Assembly: GCA_002309915.1 (NCBI GenBank)
Contig: DBYT01000054.1
Location: forward strand, 23,238-35,813
DNA length: 12,576 nt
From: Bacteroidales bacterium UBA1179
GTDB lineage: Bacteria > Bacteroidota > Bacteroidia > Bacteroidales > Bacteroidaceae
Direction of reading: 5' to 3'
Below the pieces are notes generated by a model. The model worked only from the letters and a program-made list of their open reading frames with translations. It was not told the DNA's origin and ran no database searches. This document shows positions 6,648 to 12,576 of the stretch, piece after piece (position 1 is the stretch's first letter; each line of letters opens with the position of its first letter). The position numbers and the translations under genes are program-made.

Positions 6648-7694
6648 ATGTTATCCGGTATTGACGTAGCTGAGTTCCGCATCTGGATGGGGTGGGCCGA
6701 CCGTTACGTAATACTGACCCATATGGGTCCGGACGGTGATGCCATCGGATCGTCTCTGGCTCTTTGCCGATATCTTAAGAGCAAGGGCAAGGAGGCGGTG
6801 GTGATAGTCCCGGATTCCGCTCCTGATTTTCTCACCTGGCTCCCCGGTGCCGATGAAATCAGAGTCTTTACCGATGCCCCTGAAACTAATGAGGATCTCA
6901 TCTATAAGGCCGATGTCCTGTGCTGCCTCGATTTCAACGTCGTAGGCCGTATCGGAAAGGTCGCAGCCAGCTTCCTTTATTCCAAAGCCAAGAAGTTCCT
7001 GCTGGATCATCATCCTTTCCCCGGTGCCAATTACACCGTGACGCTTTCTCACCCTGAGGCTTCATCAACATCTGAACTGGTGTTCCATCTCATCTGCGCC
7101 CTCGGTGATTTCAGTCAGATAGACAAGGAGATGGCTCAGTGTATATATACCGGAATCATGACCGATACCGGCGCCCTGTCTTACAACAGCAATAACAGCA
7201 ACCTGTTCCAGGTAGTTGCACATCTGCTTGATAAAGGCGTTGACAAGGATGAGATATATCGTCTGGTCTATAACAACTATTCAGAGTCACGTCTGCGTCT
7301 GCAGGGATTCGTTCTCAATAACAAGATGCAGGTGTTCCCTGAGAAATCCACATCTCTCATCACTCTTACCGATAAGGAACTGCGTAAGTTCAAGTTCAAG
7401 AAAGGAGATACCGAGGGATTCGTAAATATGCCACTTCAGATAAACGGTGTACTCATGAGCGCATTCTTCCGTGAGGATAAGGAGGCAGGTCTCATTAAAC
7501 TGTCGTTCCGTTCAGTCGGTACCGTTCCCTGTAACCGTTTCAGCAGTGATTTCTTTAATGGAGGCGGTCATCAGAACGCAGCAGGAGGTGAGTACCGCGG
7601 TACACTTGAGGAGGCAGTTGAAGTATTCCAGAAGGGACTTGACGAGTGGTCCCGTTCTCAGGAAGAATGTATAAGACAATTATTCAACAAATGA
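6648..7694 (+). CDS. nrnA: NrnA-like DHH/DHHA1 phosphoesterase
   Basis: DHH-family hydrolase, likely a bifunctional oligoribonuclease (nanoRNase) and pAp phosphatase acting in the cytosol with Mn. Counting from ATG 6648 (348 residues), the DHH domain shows the THMGPDGDAIGSS metal motif (25-37, with D29 and D31), CLDF (93-96, D95), LLDHHP (118-123, the DHH triad at 120-122) and TDTGA (172-176, D173). The C-terminal DHHA1 domain has GGGHQNAAGG (305-314). The frame stays open upstream to a TTG at 6606, but that lies between the promoter boxes and cannot be in the mRNA. ATG 6636 (352 residues) would be nearly leaderless; ATG 6648 has an A-rich lead and gives a family-like N-terminus. Substrate preference (nanoRNA, pAp or cyclic dinucleotide products) is not decided by sequence. 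The stop is one base before the next start. Confidence 0.92.
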   Translation: MLSGIDVAEFRIWMGWADRYVILTHMGPDGDAIGSSLALCRYLKSKGKEAVVIVPDSAPDFLTWLPGADEIRVFTDAPETNEDLIYKADVLCCLDFNVVGRIGKVAASFLYSKAKKFLLDHHPFPGANYTVTLSHPEASSTSELVFHLICALGDFSQIDKEMAQCIYTGIMTDTGALSYNSNNSNLFQVVAHLLDKGVDKDEIYRLVYNNYSESRLRLQGFVLNNKMQVFPEKSTSLITLTDKELRKFKFKKGDTEGFVNMPLQINGVLMSAFFREDKEAGLIKLSFRSVGTVPCNRFSSDFFNGGGHQNAAGGEYRGTLEEAVEVFQKGLDEWSRSQEECIRQLFNK

Positions 7695-7695
7695 T

Positions 7696-8340
7696 ATGAA
7701 GAAACTGATATTTGCAGTTTTAGGCCTTGTTGCTTTTTCATCGGTCCTTACATCATGCAAGGAGGAAGAGGAAACCTATGCCGATCAGAAAGAACGTGAA
7801 GCAAAACAGGTACGCGCATGGCTGGATTCGCATGACATCGATGTGATAAGTATGCAGGAGTTCCTCAAGGATACCGTTACGGACAATCCTTTCACGGGAC
7901 CTGACTCATCACGTAACGAGTATGTCCTCTTTGAGGATAACGGTGTATACATGCAGATTATCCGTCGTGGCGAGGGCCGGAAGATAAGTGCCGGAGAGAC
8001 TTGGTATATGAATGCACGCTATGTGGAGGCATATGTCGGTAGCGGTGATACTCTGACCATGAATCTTTTTCAGCAGGATCCCGATATATTCTACGTGACA
8101 CGTACAGGTGATACCTACAGTGCATCATTCCAATCGGGTATAATGGTAACCGCTTATGGCAATTCCGTACCCAATTCATGGCTCATGACGATGCCGTACA
8201 TCACCCCCGGAGTCCTGAATGGTGACGGAGGTAAGGTCCGCATTATTTCTCCCCATAATCAGGGAACCCAGACCGCAGCTGGCAGCGTATATCCCACCTT
8301 CTACGAGATTACAATAACCAAGAAGAAAAATCAGAACTAA
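7696..8340 (+). CDS. DUF4827-family lipoprotein
   Basis: A 214-residue predicted lipoprotein. The N-terminus is a signal peptide (MKKLIFAVLGLVAFSSVLTS) with lipobox LTSC and the lipidated Cys at 21. The next residues are K22 and E23-E26, an acidic run resembling the lipoprotein export signals described in Bacteroidetes, so exposure on the outer face of the outer membrane is possible. I assign DUF4827 from the overall pattern, including the charged helix after the Cys and the EYVLFEDNGVYMQIIRRGEG strand region. The second half (about 90-210: GEGRKISAGETW, YVEAYVGSGDTL, WLMTMPYITPG, VRIISPHNQGT, YPTFYEITI) follows the order of an FKBP-type fold, but without evident isomerase active-site residues I would not call it an enzyme. 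It starts one base after the DHH stop and 3 bases separate it from the mutase gene. Function unknown. Confidence 0.85.
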   Translation: MKKLIFAVLGLVAFSSVLTSCKEEEETYADQKEREAKQVRAWLDSHDIDVISMQEFLKDTVTDNPFTGPDSSRNEYVLFEDNGVYMQIIRRGEGRKISAGETWYMNARYVEAYVGSGDTLTMNLFQQDPDIFYVTRTGDTYSASFQSGIMVTAYGNSVPNSWLMTMPYITPGVLNGDGGKVRIISPHNQGTQTAAGSVYPTFYEITITKKKNQN

Positions 8341-8343
8341 ACT

Positions 8344-9726
8344 ATGGCAATGGTAAAATCCATCTCCGGTATACGCGGAGAGATAGGCGGTCCGGCCGGA
8401 AATGGCCTGACTCCCCTTGATATCGTTAAGTTTGTATCAGCATATGCAGCATGGGTACGTGAGGGTAACCCTTCCGCCAGCCGTATAGTAGTCGGCCGTG
8501 ATGCCCGCCTCTCCGGCGAGATGGTCCGTGAGGTTGTCTGCGGAACACTTCTTGGAATGGGTTTTGATGTAACTGACATAGGTCTTGCCACCACTCCCAC
8601 CACCGAGCTTGCTGTAACATGGCTCAAGGCCGATGGAGGTATCATCCTTACAGCCAGCCATAACCCGCGTCACTGGAACGCTCTCAAACTGCTCAACCGT
8701 GAAGGTGAGTTCCTGAGTGCCGCCGATGGCAACCGCGTTCTCGAACTGGCCGATAAGGAGGATTTTACATATGCCGATGTCGATCATCTGGGACACTACT
8801 CAACAGACAACACCATGAACCGTCGTCATATCGAGTCGGTTCTGGCACTTGACCTGGTTGACGTGGAGGCTATCCGCAAAGCCGGTTTCAAGGTTGCGAT
8901 TGACTGCGTCAACTCTGTCGGCGGTGTTATCCTGCCTGACCTTCTCGAGGCACTTGGCGTCAAGAGCGTCGATAAACTCTATTGCGATCCTACTGGTGAT
9001 TTCCAGCATAATCCCGAGCCTCTTGAAAAGAACCTCGGTGACATAATGAATCTCATGAAGAAAGGCGGACGCGACGTGGCTTTCGTCGTCGATCCCGATG
9101 TTGACCGTCTGGCCTTCATCGATGAGAACGGCGCCATGTACGGTGAGGAATACACCCTCGTAACCGTAGCCGACTACGTCCTCAGACATACCCCCGGCAA
9201 TACCGTCTCCAACCTCAGCTCCACCCGCGCGCTGCGTGACGTAACCCGCCAGTATGGTGGCCAGTACAATGCTGCCGCTGTAGGTGAGGTCAACGTAACC
9301 ACCAAGATGAAAGAGACAGGTGCCGTCATCGGAGGTGAGGGTAATGGCGGAGTCATCTATCCGGCTCTTCACTACGGCCGTGACGCACTGGTAGGTATCG
9401 CTCTTTTCCTCAGCCATCTGGCACATATGAACATGAAGGTTAGCGAGTTGCGTAAGATATATCCTCCTTACTTCATAGCCAAGAACCGTATCGATCTTAA
9501 ACCCGGTACCGATGTTGATGCCATACTTGCCAAAGTCAAGGGTATCTATGCCAAGGAGGAAATCAATGACATCGACGGTGTCAAGATTGATTTCCCTGAC
9601 AAGTGGGTTCATCTGCGCAAGAGCAACACCGAGCCTATCATCCGCGTCTATTCCGAGGCCTCCACTATGGAAGCTGCCAACGCCATAGGTGAGGATGTGA
9701 TGAAAGTCATTAACTCTATGATCTGA
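8344..9726 (+). CDS. glmM: Phosphoglucosamine mutase (alpha-D-phosphohexomutase family)
   Basis: Predicted to convert glucosamine 6-phosphate to glucosamine 1-phosphate on the route to UDP-GlcNAc for peptidoglycan and lipopolysaccharide. The 460-residue protein has the four phosphohexomutase landmarks in order: TASHNP (103-108) with phosphoserine S105; DPDVDR (250-255), whose D250, D252 and D254 bind Mg; GEGNGG (331-336), the sugar-specificity loop; and RKSNTEPIIRVY (425-436), the phosphate-binding loop. The N-terminus, SGIRGEIGG, differs from the GTDGIRG of classical bacterial GlmM and resembles archaeal-type members, so phosphomannomutase or phosphoglucomutase activity is also possible. Two ATGs, 8344 and 8350, could start it; 8344 follows the previous stop by 3 bases. 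It is third in the nrnA-DUF4827-glmM-hemW unit, and the hemW start follows 4 bases after its stop. Confidence 0.9.
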   Translation: MAMVKSISGIRGEIGGPAGNGLTPLDIVKFVSAYAAWVREGNPSASRIVVGRDARLSGEMVREVVCGTLLGMGFDVTDIGLATTPTTELAVTWLKADGGIILTASHNPRHWNALKLLNREGEFLSAADGNRVLELADKEDFTYADVDHLGHYSTDNTMNRRHIESVLALDLVDVEAIRKAGFKVAIDCVNSVGGVILPDLLEALGVKSVDKLYCDPTGDFQHNPEPLEKNLGDIMNLMKKGGRDVAFVVDPDVDRLAFIDENGAMYGEEYTLVTVADYVLRHTPGNTVSNLSSTRALRDVTRQYGGQYNAAAVGEVNVTTKMKETGAVIGGEGNGGVIYPALHYGRDALVGIALFLSHLAHMNMKVSELRKIYPPYFIAKNRIDLKPGTDVDAILAKVKGIYAKEEINDIDGVKIDFPDKWVHLRKSNTEPIIRVYSEASTMEAANAIGEDVMKVINSMI

Positions 9727-9730
9727 CACC

Positions 9731-10843
9731 TTGGCCGGTATATACATACATATACCTTTCTGTGCCAAACGCTGTATATACTGCGGCTTCTTCTCGACTG
9801 TGCGTCAGGATGAAGCCGCACGTTATGTAAAGGCTGTCTGCCGTGAGCTTGAACTGCGTGCCTTATACCTGGCCGATGCACCCGTCACCACCGTCTATTT
9901 CGGAGGCGGTACACCGTCGCGTCTCACTCCTCAGCAACTTGGTCGGATAATCTCGGCCATAGATTCGGTCATCGGCCTTAAAAGCCTTCAGGAACTCACC
10001 GTAGAGTGTAATCCCGATGACATAACACCGCAGTTTGTCTCCTCACTGTGTGCTCTGGGTGTGAATCGTATCAGTATGGGAGTCCAGACCTTCAATGATG
10101 AGATGCTGCGTTTCCTGCGTCGCCGTCACACTGCGGCACAAGCCCTTGAGGCTGTTCATATCTGCCGTGAATCGGGCATAGACAATATAAGCATAGATCT
10201 CATGTACGGCCTTCCGGGACAGACCCTGGAAATGTTCCGTGCCGACCTCCGGACCGCCCTTTCCGCCCAGGTGCAGCATATCTCATCCTACTGTCTTTCT
10301 TATGAGGAGAATACCCCGCTGCAGGCGCTCCGTGATCAGGGCAAGCTGACCCCGGCCGATGATGACCTCTGCTTTCAGATGTACACCCTGATGTGTGACA
10401 CCCTCCGCGAGGGAGGCTTTGAACACTATGAAATCTCCAACTTTTGCCGTCCGGGTTACCACTCCCGCCATAACAGCAGCTATTGGGACGGCACACCTTA
10501 CCTGGGTCTCGGTGCCGGTGCCCATTCCTACAACGGGAGTTCCCGTCAATGGAATCCATCAGATCTTGATCTCTATATGCAGGGCGTAGAGCAGGGCTCG
10601 CCATCCTTTGATGTCGAGCATCTTTCCCGCGCTGACCTGTACAATGAAAAAATAATGCTCAGCCTCCGCACAAGCCGTGGGCTGGACCTTTCCGCACTGT
10701 CCGATAAAGAGCGTTCCAATCTTCTTGAAAGTGCCCGTAAATTCCTCTCGGACGGCTCCCTCTTGCTTGATGGCAATCGCCTCAGAATACCCGAGCCAGG
10801 TATGTTTATCAGCGACTTGGTTATCAGTTCCCTTTTCTGTTGA
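9731..10843 (+). CDS. hemW: HemW-type radical SAM haem chaperone
   Basis: Radical SAM protein of the HemN/HemW family, 370 residues. The cluster motif C11-x3-C15-x2-C18-G-F20 has Phe where true HemN coproporphyrinogen dehydrogenases carry a fourth Cys, which marks the HemW subgroup, regarded as a haem-binding chaperone for membrane respiratory proteins and not as an oxidase. Other landmarks are YFGGGTPS (56-63), TVECNPDD (the SAM-side strand), SMGVQTFND, IDLMYGLPGQT and HYEISNF, followed by a HemN C-terminal domain from about 290. The start is TTG at 9731: an in-frame stop lies at 9719-9721, only three codons precede the TTG, and the Cys motif begins ten residues later, so no ATG start is possible. 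The gene lies 4 bases after glmM and is probably coupled to it. Confidence 0.93.
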   Translation: MAGIYIHIPFCAKRCIYCGFFSTVRQDEAARYVKAVCRELELRALYLADAPVTTVYFGGGTPSRLTPQQLGRIISAIDSVIGLKSLQELTVECNPDDITPQFVSSLCALGVNRISMGVQTFNDEMLRFLRRRHTAAQALEAVHICRESGIDNISIDLMYGLPGQTLEMFRADLRTALSAQVQHISSYCLSYEENTPLQALRDQGKLTPADDDLCFQMYTLMCDTLREGGFEHYEISNFCRPGYHSRHNSSYWDGTPYLGLGAGAHSYNGSSRQWNPSDLDLYMQGVEQGSPSFDVEHLSRADLYNEKIMLSLRTSRGLDLSALSDKERSNLLESARKFLSDGSLLLDGNRLRIPEPGMFISDLVISSLFC

Positions 10844-10847
10844 TTTA

Positions 10848-10879
10848 TTTGGATTTGTTCTAGGATTTAGATAAATTTG
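10848..10879 (+). promoter_or_regulatory. Bacteroidetes-type promoter for the EF-G paralogue
   Basis: TTTG at 10848-10851 and TAAATTTG at 10872-10879 match both promoter boxes with a 20-base spacer, starting 5 bases after the hemW stop. Transcription would begin near 10885, leaving a leader of about 48 bases. The gene is therefore likely to be controlled independently of hemW. Confidence 0.75.
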
Positions 10880-10894
10880 CGAGCCTTTGCTTTA

Positions 10895-10907
10895 TAGGTT
10901 TGACCTA
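10895..10907. repeat. Short inverted repeat in the EF-G paralogue leader
   Basis: TAGGT (10895-10899) and ACCTA (10903-10907) form a perfect 5-bp inverted repeat around TTG, some 10-20 bases downstream of the predicted transcription start. It could be an operator half-site pair or a small leader hairpin. Five base pairs is short enough to arise by chance. Confidence 0.25.
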
Positions 10908-10933
10908 ATTATTGCTAAATCATTATTACTAAT

Positions 10934-12576
10934 ATGAAGAATTATAAAACAGAAGACATCCGGAATATCGCCATTCTTGGCGGAGCCGGATCAGGAAAAA
11001 CCACTCTTACTGAGAGTATCCTTTTTGAGGCAGGCGTAATCAAGCGCCGCGGTTCAGTTAATGCTAAGAATACCGTCAGTGACACTGCAGCAGTAGAACT
11101 TGAATATGGCTATTCAGTCTATTCAACAGTATTTGCAGTTGAAATGTTCGGCAGGAAATTCAATTTCTTCGATTGCCCGGGTTCTGACGACTTCTCAGGT
11201 CAGGCTGTAACCGCCCTCAACATCTGCGACTCCGCCATTCTTGTAGTAAACGGCTCACGTGGCGTTGACGTTGGCCTTATCAACAGCTATCGTCTCGTCA
11301 AGAAACTTGGTAAACCCGCATTCTTCGTAATCAACCACGTTGACAGCGACAAGTGCGAGTATGATAACGTTGTAGAACAGATCCGTTCTACCTTCGGTAC
11401 CACTTGTGTACCTATCCAGTTCCCCGAGCAGGCCGGTCCCTCATTCAAGAGCGTGATTGATGTACTGCTTAACCAGAAGCTCACATTCGCTGACGGTTCT
11501 GCCATGAAGGCCGAGGATATCCCCGCATCAGTTGCCGATAAAGCTCAGACCATGCGTGACACTGTAACAGAGTCAGCTGCCGAGAATGATGAGGCACTCA
11601 TGGAGAAATTCTTTGATCAGGGTGAACTTTCAATCGATGAGATCCGTGCCGGTTTCCGCAAGGGTATCGAGACATGCGGTCTCTTCCCCATCGTATGCAC
11701 TGCTGCAGCTCCCAACATCGGTGTAAGCCGTCTCGTTGAGTTCCTGGGTAATGTGGCTCCTTCACCTCTGCAGGGTAAGGAGGTTAAGGATTCCAAGGGC
11801 GATGTTGTCAAGCTTGATGCTGCCGGCACATCTCTCTTCTTCTTCAAGACAACAATCGAGCCCCATATCGGAGCTGTATCATATTTCAAGGTTATGTCCG
11901 GCAAGGCCCATGAGGGTCAGGATATGATCAATTCAGACCGTGGTTCCAAGGAGCGTGTAGCTCAGATCTTCGTAAGCCAGGGTAACACCCGCGTTCAGGT
12001 TCCTGAACTCCTTCCCGGTGATATAGGCTGCACCGTTAAACTTAAGGATGTACGTACAGGCAATACCCTCAACGAGGGCGCTGACCGCACATTCAACTTC
12101 ATCAAGTATCCCAACTCCAAGTACTCACGTGCTCTCAAGCCTGTAAACGAGGCCGATATGGAGAAGATGATGACCATCGTTAACCGTATGCGTGAGGAGG
12201 ATCCCACACTCGTTATCGAGCAGTCCAAGGAGCTCCGTCAGGTAATCCTCTACGGCCAGGGTGAGTTCCATCTCCGTACCTTCAAGTGGTGCATTGAGAA
12301 CAATGATAAGATGATGATCAACTTTGAGGAGCCCAAGATTCCTTATCGTGAGACCATCACCAAGCCCGCTCGTGCTGATTACCGTCATAAGAAACAGTCA
12401 GGTGGTGCCGGTCAGTTCGGTGAGGTTCATCTTATTGTTGAGCCTTATGTTGAAGGCAAGCCCATGCCCGATATGTTCAAGTTCGGCAACCAGGAGTTCA
12501 AGATGACCGTAAAGGGTGTTGAGGAATATCCGCTGGAGTGGGGTGGTAAGCTCGTATATGTAAACAGTATCGTCGG
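10934..12576 (+). CDS. fusA2: Elongation factor G paralogue (EF-G2-like), 3' end beyond the window
   Basis: The frame is open from ATG 10934 to the window edge: 547 complete codons of an expected 700 or so. It is a translation-factor GTPase with the EF-G domain order: G domain (about 8-275), domain II (about 296-390), domain III (about 396-470) and domain IV, opening with YRETI (471-475) and HKKQSGGAGQFGEV (485-498). The P-loop GGAGSGKTT (16-24) is intact, but other GTPase motifs deviate. Switch I, normally ERGIT, reads EYGYS (57-61); switch II DxPGH reads DCPGS (80-84), replacing the catalytic His with Ser84; and NKxD reads NHVD (134-137). This fits the Bacteroides EF-G2 type, reported to support translation without GTPase activity and to be important during carbon limitation and gut colonisation. 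It has its own promoter. The symbol follows that proposed orthology. Confidence 0.88.
   Translation, partial: MKNYKTEDIRNIAILGGAGSGKTTLTESILFEAGVIKRRGSVNAKNTVSDTAAVELEYGYSVYSTVFAVEMFGRKFNFFDCPGSDDFSGQAVTALNICDSAILVVNGSRGVDVGLINSYRLVKKLGKPAFFVINHVDSDKCEYDNVVEQIRSTFGTTCVPIQFPEQAGPSFKSVIDVLLNQKLTFADGSAMKAEDIPASVADKAQTMRDTVTESAAENDEALMEKFFDQGELSIDEIRAGFRKGIETCGLFPIVCTAAAPNIGVSRLVEFLGNVAPSPLQGKEVKDSKGDVVKLDAAGTSLFFFKTTIEPHIGAVSYFKVMSGKAHEGQDMINSDRGSKERVAQIFVSQGNTRVQVPELLPGDIGCTVKLKDVRTGNTLNEGADRTFNFIKYPNSKYSRALKPVNEADMEKMMTIVNRMREEDPTLVIEQSKELRQVILYGQGEFHLRTFKWCIENNDKMMINFEEPKIPYRETITKPARADYRHKKQSGGAGQFGEVHLIVEPYVEGKPMPDMFKFGNQEFKMTVKGVEEYPLEWGGKLVYVNSIV

Noticed and set aside
8800..9768. A 322-codon open frame on the minus strand opposite glmM
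   Set aside because: It lies fully antisense to a gene with all family motifs, its translation resembles no family, and long antisense frames are expected from the codon bias here.
10895..10902. A second -7 box (TAGGTTTG) before the EF-G paralogue
   Set aside because: The nearest TTTG upstream gives a spacer of 15 or 5 bases, outside the usual 19-21; the promoter at 10848-10879 fits better.
1..12576. Mobile elements, CRISPR arrays, tRNA or rRNA genes, phage or defence genes
   Set aside because: No transposase or integrase motifs, no regularly spaced repeats, no tRNA-like cloverleaf, and no compositional break were seen by reading both strands.

Overview
The window reads as a chromosomal, housekeeping-rich stretch from a member of the order Bacteroidales. 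Three things point there: several promoters of the Bacteroidetes form (a TTTG box about 19-21 bases upstream of TAnnTTTG) with few Shine-Dalgarno sequences; family-specific genes such as a DUF4827 lipoprotein and an EF-G2-type paralogue; and the gene order tsaC - CLC - fmt - rpe - comEC - DHH phosphoesterase - DUF4827 - phosphoglucosamine mutase, which from memory is common in Bacteroidales. Base composition looks close to half GC and even throughout, with no sign of recent transfer. Genus cannot be assigned from the sequence alone.

All ten recognised genes, plus one small unrecognised gene, lie on the + strand. Positions 9-3357 hold a tight run: threonylcarbamoyl-AMP synthase (tsaC), a CLC chloride channel/transporter with CBS domains, and methionyl-tRNA formyltransferase (fmt). 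Positions 3358-4338 hold a separate unit: an ECF sigma factor behind a strong promoter that contains a 7-bp inverted repeat, then a 47-residue small gene of unknown function. Positions 4346-6609 hold ribulose-phosphate 3-epimerase (rpe), with its own promoter, and a short ComEC-like membrane protein. A promoter inside the 3' end of comEC starts the next unit (6598-10843): an NrnA-like DHH phosphoesterase, a DUF4827 lipoprotein, a phosphoglucosamine mutase and HemW. A further promoter just after hemW drives an EF-G paralogue that runs off the right edge of the window.

The genes share a theme of translation and core metabolism: tRNA t6A modification, initiator tRNA formylation, an elongation factor paralogue, pentose phosphate and amino-sugar metabolism, nanoRNA/pAp turnover and haem trafficking. 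No complete new system is obvious. The points most worth a second look are the EF-G paralogue, whose GTPase residues are altered at four motif positions; the ECF sigma unit with its operator-like repeat and small companion gene; and the CLC protein, in which the internal proton-transfer glutamate is a valine. No RNA genes, CRISPR arrays, insertion sequences or convincing intrinsic terminators were seen, and no gene-free stretch exceeds about 140 bases.
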